A stretch of 64,000 bases of DNA from Pseudo-nitzschia pungens (lineage: Eukaryota; Bacillariophyta; Bacillariophyceae; Bacillariales; Bacillariaceae), in contig CM074765.1 in NCBI GenBank assembly GCA_037355855.1, positions 1,798,001 to 1,862,000 of the forward strand. The letters are read 5' to 3'. Numbering within the stretch: position 1 is the stretch's first letter; the number at the start of each line of letters is the position of its first letter. Under the pieces are notes generated by a model, which was not told the origin of the DNA, did no database searches, and saw nothing but the letters and a program-made list of their open reading frames with translations. Positions 1-8,628 of the stretch are shown piece after piece. Position numbers and translations under genes: made by a program.

Positions 1-25
1 AAAAAAAGAGGGGGGTGGTCGAAAT

Positions 26-287
26 GGGTCAAAATGGTCGAAAATCAGTTATTAGACGTAACTGTCTGGGTCAGGTATCCGGTCATAGTACATATTATAC
101 ACCAATGACCCGACCCCGGCGGTAGCATAGTATCTTAGCATGGTATCATGGTAGGTTAGCATCTCCAGTATTTCGTAGCATTAGCAACCCTAACCTTAGA
201 CCGTAGCACTCAGTTACACTGTATTAGTACGGATAATATACCAAGGGTACGTACAACTAGTACAAATCGTACGCCACAACCCTAGTA
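26..287 (+). repeat. Direct repeat copy A (left)
   Basis: This stretch recurs nearly base for base further on. The unit at 26-59 (GTCAAAATGGTCGAAAATCA and onwards) reappears at 1078-1111, and 60-287 reappears at about 857-1075 with a few substitutions and one small gap. The order of the two parts is swapped around the intervening minisatellite, as expected if this is the edge of a longer tandem array with a period near 1.05 kb. No ORF of substance lies in it. Confidence 0.85.
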
Positions 288-339
288 TCTTTGGAGTTAG
301 AGCTACAGCGCTGCAGTATCGCTACGAGCTGCTTGCTGC

Positions 340-625
340 TTGCAGTCCCCCCCCTGTATTATCGACGCGTTGCTGCTGCTTCTTGCTGCTTGCTGTCCCC
401 CCCCCCCCTGTATTATCGACGCGTTGCTGCTTGCTGCTGCTTGCTGCTGCTTGCTGTCCCCCCCCCCTGTATTATCGACGCGTTGCTGCTGCTTGCTGTC
501 CCCCCCCTGTATTATCGACGCGTTGCTGCTTGCTGCTTGCTGTCCCCCCCCCCCCTGTATTATCGACGCGTTGCTGCTGCTTGCTGTCCCTCCCCCCCTG
601 TATTATCGATGCGTTGTTGCTACAG
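340..625 (+). repeat. C-rich minisatellite, about six units
   Basis: Six copies of a 40-60 bp unit built from the core TGTATTATCGACGCG, a variable number of TTGCTGC heptamers and a run of 7-10 C. The last copy has GATGCG in place of GACGCG. Unit length varies through the number of heptamers and the C tract. Open frames through it are compositional artefacts (poly Leu/Cys/Pro) and are not annotated. It sits between the two copies of the direct repeat. Confidence 0.9.
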
Positions 626-854
626 CGCTGCAGGGGATGGAGGGGATACAGCGCTACAGCGCTACAGGGGATCAGCGCAGCTCAGCTCTGTATCGTATCG
701 TTCCGATAACTCGTAGATAATAGAGCTCTGTAGCTCCAGTACTGTATTGTACGGGTAGCGTACGGAGTAGCGTAGTGTACGGAGTAGCGTAGTGGCGTAG
801 CTCCGCTTATTAATTACGAAGTACTTCGTAAATTCAAAGGTGTGCTAGCGCGTT

Positions 855-1111
855 AACTGTTTGGGTCAGGCGTCCGGTCATAGTACATATTGTACACCAG
901 TGACCCGACCCCGGCGGTATCATAGTATCTTAGCATGGTAGCATGGTAGGTTAGCATCTCCAGTATTTCGTAGCATTAGCAACCCTAACCTTGTAGCACT
1001 CAGCTACACTGTATTAATGCGGACGATGCTATACCCGGGGTATGTACAACTGGTACAAATCGTACACGACAAGCCTGGGTCAAAATGGTCGAAAATCAGT
1101 TATTAGACGTA
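855..1111 (+). repeat. Direct repeat copy B (right)
   Basis: Second copy of the repeat at 26-287. It matches 60-287 from the GGTCAGG motif on, lacks the short insert GACC near the CCTAACC segment, and is followed rather than preceded by the GTCAAAATGGTCGAAAATCA block. The two copies flank the minisatellite and a short tandem of GTAGCG(TA) motifs at about 745-800. Confidence 0.85.
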
Positions 1112-1939
1112 TTTTTGTCGCGAGGTGGGGGGGGTTGCGAAAAACTTGGAAGAAACCTCGCGAAAATCAAGGTTAAGGTTGCGCGTGGCATAATTTAGGC
1201 TTGATTTTCTGGAAAATAGGTCGCGTTGGGTCGCGTTGGGTCGCGTGACAGTTATTAGACGTAGCAAGTAACCAAAGGACTCTTTCGGCAGTCCTGAAGA
1301 CCACTCTCGTCAAGCAACAAGTGTCACCTCCTGTTGTTGCAGAAGCATGTTCCGAAGCAACGTTCAGAAGCATGTTCGAACCGAAGAACCGAAGAACAAT
1401 CGTGTTCTCACAAAAATAGATCTAATCAACTAGTTTTTTCAATCCCCCTCTAGGTGAGTCAATGGCAGCCAATGACGACAGTCGAAGGGGTTTCAGTGAT
1501 CTCTGTACTGTGAGTCAATTTTTACTAATAGTGGTGGTTCCGTTCTTTTTTTTGTTCATTTGCTCTGAAAAAACTTTTTTTTCAATTGTTAGGCGATCCG
1601 TAGTAATAATTACTACGGTACGTATTTCGATTCATTTCATCGATTTTGAGAATTCATCCATTTTTGAAAAAGTGTGGAAGGAACTGCTTTTTCATAAAAG
1701 TTACGAGGTACTTCGTACTTCGTAAACCTTACAAAGTACAAGAAATATCTTACGGTAATTAACCTCAGTACAAGAAGTTGCTTGCGACACTTTACTTACG
1801 CACGTACGACTACCGGTAAGTATGTACGCACGTAAAATCTTACTCGTTCGTACAAGTATGTTTTAGTTTATGGTTTTTTAAGTTCTGCTGTTTGACAAAG
1901 TTTGAATGGATTTTTTGTACCGGTACCCGTGAAAAACTA
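1112..1939. other. Non-coding DNA left of the transposon
   Basis: Holds a short tandem TCGCGTTGGG (about 1211-1237), a third partial CAGTTATTAGACGTA motif at about 1247-1261 that links it to the direct repeats, and AT-rich sequence with many GTACG-type motifs. Open frames here are short (under 90 codons) and unlike any known protein. I see no gene. Confidence 0.6.
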
Positions 1940-1963
1940 AAATGAATCACGTCGGAGTGACAG
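1940..1963 (+). repeat. Candidate left terminal inverted repeat
   Basis: AAATGAATCACGTCGGAGTG followed by ACAG. The first 13 bases pair with 13582-13594 (12 of 13 match on reverse complement). The longer pattern AATGAATCA-GTCG-AGTGACAG also matches the reverse complement of about 13552-13575, so the right end seems to carry two nested copies. The preceding bases 1938-1939 are TA. Confidence 0.5.
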
Positions 1964-2485
1964 ATTGTTGCCTCACTATCTGACCAAATACCTCCTCCCA
2001 GTAACGGAAACCTCCTCAACGAAAGTTACAACCTATTCGTAAACACTATAAACCGACTGTTTGCAACAACTCCTGTTGAAATCAGTGACTTACATCCATA
2101 GCTTTGGCCCCCTGTAGCTAGTGGTTTTTTCGAAAAATTGCCAAAAATTGATTCATCATGGTTAATGTAGACACTGGTACATTTTCTACACGCGACCATA
2201 CAATCGAGTGACAGCATCTTGACGTCGGAATTCTTTCAATTCTTTTTTATCACATTCGGCTTTTTCCGGTTCATTACATGGTTGTTGCAAAACTTTTATA
2301 ATCTTCAACTCGTAACTTCCTGACGTTGACAAACTTAGTCAACCACTCTTGTTCATCGTCGTAGTCTCTTTTGGTTACGTATTTCTGCTGTCGCCCAGGT
2401 TTGTTTCTACCTATCACCGATACAATTCCGTCTATTTGATTCAATTTTTCTGTTTTGTTTGTCGACTACACCCGGTATTTTCGTG
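1964..2485. other. Transposon left subterminal region
   Basis: Non-coding sequence between the left terminal repeat and the transposase ATG. It contains the subterminal motif TCGAGTGACAGCATCTT at 2204-2220, whose reverse complement is found at 13549-13562. Such repeated subterminal motifs are typical transposase-binding sites; that role is inferred. No gene seen. Confidence 0.45.
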
Positions 2486-5400
2486 ATGTCTGGAAAAAAA
2501 AACCCCCATAAGTTATCACATCATACAAAGAATCGACTCAAGAGTTTGAAGTCTACTCTGAACAAAATTGATCCATACTCCGTTCTCAAAAGGGGGCATC
2601 CTGTATCCATTCATAAATCTTGTGTCGAAAGTGGGAGACGAGGTCCAAAACGTATGACCTTACTCCAGCGTTGTCACCATGAAGAAGATTTGGAAAGAAT
2701 CATGAACAAGATTGATTCTGTTGAGGTTGATGGAAAATTACCGTACGGTGCTCTTGGTAACATTGTCCGACAAGAACAAAATGCAGGATCGTCTATCACA
2801 GCAAACCAGATATACGCACTTCGTAAACGACGAAAAGTTATCGAAAATGACAACAAAAAAGAAATTGCTTGTCGTGAGACAGAACTTATTCTATTCCGGA
2901 AAAACGATTCTAAGATGCATTTGAATAAAACTGGATATCACCCTTATGATACTGACAACGAATCCTTCGATTCTAAGCAATCTACAGAAATTGATATTTC
3001 TCCATATTATACCGCTGGGAGAAAAGTTGGTGTTGTTGTTGGTAGGAAAATTGGTACTACAATTAACAATAAACGTCTATACCAGAAGAAGTGTGAACAC
3101 TTTGTCGACGATGTGTGTATTTGTTGGAATTTACTTTCAATTGATCCCGACAATGATATGAGTCTGTGGGAGTTAATCAACATCAAGAAGCATGAATATG
3201 GTCTCTATGATTTTCATATTGCCGAGACCACCATTAGATCAAGGATCCGACGTAACAATTTGGTAAAAGTCAGCCGCGGAGTGAATTCACCAATCACAGA
3301 TGTCGAACCCATCTTATGTCTCCTTCTAAAATTTTCATCAAGGATGAAGCAAAGTGTTTCTTTGCGTCAATGTATCGAAGTTATGAATACTTTGATAAAA
3401 GGCACCCTGTATCAAAAGCAATTGTACGAATTTCGTAAGTCTCGTATTTATTCCAAAATCATTGATTATCAGGAATCCGATAAATGTTGGTTGAACGAAA
3501 AATTGGGATGGGGGTGGTTGAGAGGTTTCCGATCCCGTTACCCTGAAATTGTAACGAGCTATGTGAAAAACTCGAAGCATTACAGAGTGTCATGGGCTAC
3601 ATATTCAAATTTGAATGATATGTATGAAATGGTGTATGAGCTTTTTGTTTCTCTCGGTTATGCTCGTCATTTAGATAAACCCCAGTGGCAGGATATGTAT
3701 GGAGTGGAGGTTGACATTAAAGATTCCTATGGAAAAATGGTATATCATGAATTGATACATCCGGATCGTATAATGACTATGGATGAAACTGGTGATACCG
3801 GAGACTGTTCTACTGAGGATGCTAAAAATGGAGAGATTGTTTTTGGTGAAAAGGGTATCCGTTCAGAACGCGAGTCGTCTACAACAGACACGAGATGGAC
3901 TGTTCAAGGTTGGACAACGTTAAGTGGCAAGGCCGTAATAGCAGTTGTTATCATCAAGAAAGCGTCCGTGTTGGATTGGAACGAATTTTTTGGTTATGAT
4001 CAGGCAGCTATATGGGACGGAGACGAGGATATCATTCGTAACTCTAAAAATCTTCCAAGTGATAACGAGATATTGAAAAACACCGGACCAGGTAAAAGAT
4101 TCCCCGGTTTGTTGTCATGCCGATTCAATGGAATTCATATCCCTGGATTGGTTTTCGCTACCAAAAGTGGTGGTGTTACCCCATACATTCTTGTGGCCGT
4201 TCTCCGTTACTTGGATAAACTCAAAGTGTTCCCTCGTCGTGACGACCTTCCCGCTCCTGGTATACTGGTCGATGGACATCCTTCACGTCTTCATTCAACT
4301 GTTATTCGATATGTAAACAATCTGAAAAAAATTTTTAATAAAGATTATAAGGCAAATCACCATTGGAATGTTATGTTCGGTCTTCCACACGGAACGCATC
4401 TTTGGCAAGTGGCCGACCAAGCTGAACAGAATCAGCTTTTCAAAAAAAAAACAAGAGAAAAGAAGGAGCAGATTCGTTTGGATCAAATAAGAATGGGAGA
4501 AACACCGGCTATCCGTCGGCATGACATTATCCCTATTGTGAATCATGCGTTTCGAAATTCATTTATGGACAGAGACAAAGTGAGAAAGGCATGCGCAAAG
4601 ACAGGTTGGAATCCTATGAATAGGAATTGTTTGCTTAATCTATCGGTACAGAAAACTAAGATTGATGCGGAAGGGAAATATGTTCATGGAGAAAAGAAAA
4701 GGTTTGATGACGATGTCAGTCACACTCTGGCAGAATTGGAGGTATTAAAAAAAGGTCAAGAAGTTGTTCCTGGACTAAATTGGGATGGTGATATTGTACA
4801 AGATCTCTTTTTCAGATGTATAAAACAGAAGGAACGTGTGGAGGCTGCCCACCTGGCGATGAAGAAAAGGAGAGAATCAAAAGATAACATTTTAGATACG
4901 ATGAAGAGACTGTCCACTGGTAACATGTACCTCGATCGAATTGCTTGGGCGAATCACGCTATTGTTATTAAGGCATGTCGTGATAAGGAATCACAGAAAA
5001 ATGCGGTAGTGTTTCGTAAGAACTGTAAAATTTTCGAAACAGAAATGAAAATTTACGATGAAGGAATCATTATCAAAGAAAAGTATAAACAGGCTAAAGG
5101 AAATACTGAGCAAGTCAAATTGAAGTCATCCGAACTTGATTCTTTGTTACGTTTTAAGTGGTTGGCAGAAGAACCAAAGAATCGACCAAAACTAAGTGAT
5201 CTCAAGATAAAGGGTGCAAATAGGGCTGAAAACCTCGAACGGAAGAAAAGTTTATGGAAGATTTGGAAAGACAAGCCAGATCCTGTTATGCCAACGAAAC
5301 CGGTTGGATACGACGAACATTATGATGAACATGATTTTCACTCTCTCGAGACATTAACTATGCCAAACCCAGACAAAACTCGTCGTGTTAAACAGGGGTG

Positions 5401-5551
5401 GTTTCCATCCATTATCACAGATCAAGAACAAAATGGCACTGCTGATGAACGAAATTCAAAGTCTGTTGATGATCCAAATTCAAAGTCCGTTGATGTTCTT
5501 GAAAATGACTTCCATACCTTTTCATCGAGTAGTTTGGGACCCCTTATGTAA
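2486..5551 (+). CDS. DDE/DDD transposase, pogo/Tigger-like
   Basis: A 1021-aa protein from the ATG at 2486; the open frame runs 9 codons further up but has no ATG there. Acidic residues that fit a catalytic triad are D433 (in TMDETGD), D596 (in LVDGHPSR) and D644 (in WQVADQAEQNQLFK). The spacing of the last two and the preceding LPHGTH match the 'LPPHTTH-QPLD' end of the DDE_1 fold used by pogo/CENP-B-like transposases. Upstream, about residues 255-365, a helical region ending GWGWLRGFRSRYPEI resembles a CENP-B-type DNA-binding domain. The C-terminal third is charged and probably coiled-coil. The frame is intact, so the element may be recent. It is the first of three plus-strand genes of the element. 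Superfamily call is good; closer placement is uncertain. Confidence 0.8.
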   Translation: MSGKKNPHKLSHHTKNRLKSLKSTLNKIDPYSVLKRGHPVSIHKSCVESGRRGPKRMTLLQRCHHEEDLERIMNKIDSVEVDGKLPYGALGNIVRQEQNAGSSITANQIYALRKRRKVIENDNKKEIACRETELILFRKNDSKMHLNKTGYHPYDTDNESFDSKQSTEIDISPYYTAGRKVGVVVGRKIGTTINNKRLYQKKCEHFVDDVCICWNLLSIDPDNDMSLWELINIKKHEYGLYDFHIAETTIRSRIRRNNLVKVSRGVNSPITDVEPILCLLLKFSSRMKQSVSLRQCIEVMNTLIKGTLYQKQLYEFRKSRIYSKIIDYQESDKCWLNEKLGWGWLRGFRSRYPEIVTSYVKNSKHYRVSWATYSNLNDMYEMVYELFVSLGYARHLDKPQWQDMYGVEVDIKDSYGKMVYHELIHPDRIMTMDETGDTGDCSTEDAKNGEIVFGEKGIRSERESSTTDTRWTVQGWTTLSGKAVIAVVIIKKASVLDWNEFFGYDQAAIWDGDEDIIRNSKNLPSDNEILKNTGPGKRFPGLLSCRFNGIHIPGLVFATKSGGVTPYILVAVLRYLDKLKVFPRRDDLPAPGILVDGHPSRLHSTVIRYVNNLKKIFNKDYKANHHWNVMFGLPHGTHLWQVADQAEQNQLFKKKTREKKEQIRLDQIRMGETPAIRRHDIIPIVNHAFRNSFMDRDKVRKACAKTGWNPMNRNCLLNLSVQKTKIDAEGKYVHGEKKRFDDDVSHTLAELEVLKKGQEVVPGLNWDGDIVQDLFFRCIKQKERVEAAHLAMKKRRESKDNILDTMKRLSTGNMYLDRIAWANHAIVIKACRDKESQKNAVVFRKNCKIFETEMKIYDEGIIIKEKYKQAKGNTEQVKLKSSELDSLLRFKWLAEEPKNRPKLSDLKIKGANRAENLERKKSLWKIWKDKPDPVMPTKPVGYDEHYDEHDFHSLETLTMPNPDKTRRVKQGWFPSIITDQEQNGTADERNSKSVDDPNSKSVDVLENDFHTFSSSSLGPLM

Positions 5552-5821
5552 ATTAGTCATCCGTTCTCTTTATGAGATTTTTCTTAATTTTATCTTCAAT
5601 AAAAATAAAAAAACAGATTTTAATTGACATAATGTGTTTTTAATCGTGATTGATTTAGATAGTCTTCTAGATTCCAAAAGATGAGTGGATTCTCGAAAAA
5701 ACACCGGGTGATGTCAGCAAATATTTCGTTACGAATGAGTGTATGTTACGTTATCATTAGTATCACTTTCTTCTTTGATGATTACTTCTGACTTCCATAA
5801 CATAATTCGAAAAATATTGTC

Positions 5822-6985
5822 ATGGTGATTACAACCCCAGAATTTCATGTAGGTGATCTATATCCTAAATTGAAGCAAAAGGAGAAGGATGTATCACCAT
5901 TATCGGTACCATCGACGGAAACCCCTCCTCATCCCGATACATGGAAAAGGAATACACGTAGGGATAGGGAGAAAGAAGCACGAGATGTTGCTTCGCGTAC
6001 CGTCTTCAAAGCTAGAAAATTGTTTGACAGAGAGAGGATAAACAATAGAATCAAAAGAAAATTAAACAAAAAAATTTCAATGAAAATGAAGTGGTATCCT
6101 GCAACGAAAGCAAGACAGGTTGAATTGGCAGTAAAATTTCTCGATCCGGGATATGGTTGGAAGGTAGAGGTATCCAGGGACGAATCTGTTTCTCCTCCAC
6201 CAATGCCACGTTCACCTCCATTAACACCGTCACCAGAACTTCCTAGTGTTAATTCCGTTCTCATGAAAGGAGCAGAACTACAATATCATAGATCCAAGTT
6301 GATGAAAGAAGCTAGAGCCAAGGCAAGAGCTTTGTTCGACACGAAAAATCAAAAGGAACAAAATGATGTCAAAAACGATAATGAATTTGAATCCGAAGAT
6401 GACAAAAAACCCGCGGCAAAGGTTATCCACCCCCATATAAAGAAGAAGGGAAGAAATGAAAAGAAAATTGTGAAAACAACCGAACCCAATAGTTTATTTT
6501 TGGATTCAAATGAAGATTTGATATTGGATGGAGCTGCAAGATTCTTATACAAAGAGGCTAAGTCATTGGATAAAACGATATCCATAGATTTGTATCAAGA
6601 ACATCCTACATTGGGTAAATTAGCCGAGAAACACTGCTTAGGGTGTGGTTTGGGTACCTGTCTTCAAAAAAGTTATATTGCTACTGCTGCGGCGATGGCT
6701 AGAAGTGCCATCGCTTGTAAACAAGGAAATTTGCAAGGAATGACGTTTCGTGATAAAAAGGAGTGGTTCGTTGGTATTTACTACAAGGTAAAAGGTTTCG
6801 ATGTTCATGCTAAGTTAGACTATTGTTCTTGTGCTGTTAAATTTGCTTACAAGGAGTGGGCTGATGGTTGGAATAAGAAGTCAATAAAAGCAGAGGAACT
6901 GGAGAGAAGAGAGCGTTCAACAGATGACGGTGTGATTTACGATCCATTCAACCTCCTGAAAAGTGACTCTCCGTCACGAATTTAG
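5822..6985 (+). CDS. Transposon accessory protein 1, Cys-rich module
   Basis: A 387-aa protein of unknown function, ATG at 5822, 270 bp after the transposase. The N-terminal part is very basic (many Arg/Lys, residues 40-110) and carries MKWYPATKAR and GYGWKVEV, both recurring in the next gene, then a Pro/Ser segment. The middle is acidic/basic and probably disordered. The C-terminal module, about residues 272-352, reads CLGC-x4-C, then an aromatic KEWFVGIY stretch, then CSCA-x3-FAYKEW. The same pattern appears in two other genes of the element, which makes it an element-specific family. Four or more cysteines in fixed spacing suggest metal binding, possibly DNA or protein interaction; this is inference. 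No enzyme motif seen. Confidence 0.7.
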   Translation: MVITTPEFHVGDLYPKLKQKEKDVSPLSVPSTETPPHPDTWKRNTRRDREKEARDVASRTVFKARKLFDRERINNRIKRKLNKKISMKMKWYPATKARQVELAVKFLDPGYGWKVEVSRDESVSPPPMPRSPPLTPSPELPSVNSVLMKGAELQYHRSKLMKEARAKARALFDTKNQKEQNDVKNDNEFESEDDKKPAAKVIHPHIKKKGRNEKKIVKTTEPNSLFLDSNEDLILDGAARFLYKEAKSLDKTISIDLYQEHPTLGKLAEKHCLGCGLGTCLQKSYIATAAAMARSAIACKQGNLQGMTFRDKKEWFVGIYYKVKGFDVHAKLDYCSCAVKFAYKEWADGWNKKSIKAEELERRERSTDDGVIYDPFNLLKSDSPSRI

Positions 6986-7316
6986 ACATACAAGGACCAT
7001 ATTAAATAATCTTAATGAGAAGGTGAGGTTCTAAATGGAGAGAAGAACGTTTTTTATATTAATTATATATTTATTCTTATAACATTTATTTTAGCTTATA
7101 TATATATAAATAAGCAATGCAATGTTTCATTTAATGTTGTCACTGTTAATTTTTCAAAGAATATTCGTGTCAACCGATCAACAGATGTCGTTTTGATTGA
7201 TGTCGTCGAAAATACCAAAAAAAAAAAAAAGGGATGACATCAGCATGTGTTACTAAAAGAGGATATATCCGATATTTCGTTGCATTAAAATTGATAGACA
7301 ACACATAAAACGAACC
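6986..7316. other. AT-rich spacer inside the transposon
   Basis: 331 bp of strongly AT-rich DNA between accessory genes 1 and 2, with a run of TA dinucleotides (about 7096-7112) and an A13 tract near 7218. It probably holds the 3' end of one gene and the promoter of the next. No ORF of interest. Confidence 0.5.
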
Positions 7317-8255
7317 ATGTCACTTTCAACACCATTATTCACTGTAAAAGAATTACACGGAGATCAGTCCTTAGATGTTGATACCTCACCTGATTCGATT
7401 TCAGAAGGTGAAGTTAGTAATTTGAGAAGGAAAGAATTGAATTTAAGAAAGAAAACACGTCATATGGCTAGACGATTAGTTTTTGAAGGTAAAGATGCAA
7501 TCCGAAATGTTTCTTGGGAGAGTAAGAAAAGAGATATGAAGAAGAAGAATAAGAAATATATGAAGTGGTATTCATCCCGGAAAGCAAGAGAAGCATTTAC
7601 TGTAATGAAAGGAATGGACGTCGGTAAAGGTTGGAAAGTAAAAATTGTTATCGATAAAACAGTGACTCCCCCCAAAATACCTTCTCCTTCACATCTATTT
7701 CTATCAAACCGAATGGACTTTAAAGATGAACGAGAAAGACATCTGTCGTCAACACGCAGACCAAATAGTAGTTCATTTAGTAACGAATGTGACAACCTAA
7801 GTAACGAAAGAAGTGATGATGAAAAAAGCGAGCTTCTGATCACACCCCCCAAAAAAAAAACAACAAAACATGACGATAGTAATTCTGTACCTATCTGCAA
7901 CCAATGTGGTAAGGCACATCTCGACGATGAATTTTGCATGCACATTGCCAAACAAAACTCCAAAAAATTGTGCTTTGGGTGCGAGAATCCAAAATGTCGA
8001 CATAAAAAACGTATCTGGGAGGCAATCGAAGTCGCTAAGGATGCCGAAGAAACACTACCTTTTGACGATAATGAGCTAAAGCGTATCTGGTTCATAAACA
8101 TCTACAAAGCAAAACTTCCTACTGGATGGATCCACAAACACGAATCGTTCAGTGGGATAAATTGTGCCAAAAAATTTGCAACAGAAGAATGGCCTTTGTG
8201 GTTTGGCAAGACGTTGACATTCGATGATTATGACTCCGATGAGACAGACGATTAA
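7317..8255 (+). CDS. Transposon accessory protein 2, paralogue of 1
   Basis: A 312-aa protein of unknown function, ATG at 7317. It follows the plan of the upstream gene: basic N-terminus with MKWYSSRKAR and GKGWKVKI (compare MKWYPATKAR and GYGWKVEV), a Pro/Ser stretch, a disordered acidic middle, and a C-terminal module CFGC-x4-C-x-HKK (from residue 219), RIWFINIY, then CAKKFATEEW. It adds an upstream CNQC-x8-C-x-H motif (around residue 196) that could form its own zinc site. Two tandem genes of the same build imply duplication inside the element. It ends in an acidic tail. Function not known; nucleic-acid binding is a guess from the basic N-terminus and Cys pairs. Confidence 0.7.
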   Translation: MSLSTPLFTVKELHGDQSLDVDTSPDSISEGEVSNLRRKELNLRKKTRHMARRLVFEGKDAIRNVSWESKKRDMKKKNKKYMKWYSSRKAREAFTVMKGMDVGKGWKVKIVIDKTVTPPKIPSPSHLFLSNRMDFKDERERHLSSTRRPNSSSFSNECDNLSNERSDDEKSELLITPPKKKTTKHDDSNSVPICNQCGKAHLDDEFCMHIAKQNSKKLCFGCENPKCRHKKRIWEAIEVAKDAEETLPFDDNELKRIWFINIYKAKLPTGWIHKHESFSGINCAKKFATEEWPLWFGKTLTFDDYDSDETDD

Positions 8256-8397
8256 TGGTTAAGAATATTACATAGTAGACTATTAATACATATATATATG
8301 ATTATTTTATCGATATCGTTTATTTGGTCACTTTCTATAATCCATTTAACATACATCATGATGATCGTAGTTGTTATGGGTAAACCATTTTCCGGCA

Positions 8398-8628
8398 TCA
8401 ATCAGTTTTCACCGTTATTTTCATCAGCTGAATCGTCATTACCTTCACCGTTATTTTCATCAGCTGAATCGTCGTTACCTTCACCGTTATTTTCATCAGC
8501 TGAATCGTCGTTACCTTCACCGTTATTTTCATCAGCTGAATGATCGTTACCTTCACCGTTATTTTCATCAGCTGAATGATCATTACCTTCACCGTTATTG
8601 TCATTAGCTGAATGATCATTACCTTCAA
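8398..8628. repeat. 36-bp coding tandem repeat
   Basis: Six copies of a 36-bp unit (TCACCGTTATTTTCATCAGC and onwards), encoding on the minus strand the 12-residue repeat GNDHSADENNGE / GNDDSADENNGE at the C-terminal end of the next gene. Adjacent copies are almost identical, which suggests recent expansion. Confidence 0.9.

Noticed and set aside
188..200. Telomere repeat at the start of the window
   Set aside because: Only one AACCCTAACC motif, repeated once by the direct repeat; no tandem TTAGGG array.
291..720. Three frames through the C-rich minisatellite
   Set aside because: All three frames are open because of repeat composition; poly Leu/Cys/Pro products are not credible.
1..2000. CRISPR array among the repeats
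   Set aside because: Units are contiguous or vary in length without spacer-like unique sequence, and the genome is eukaryotic.
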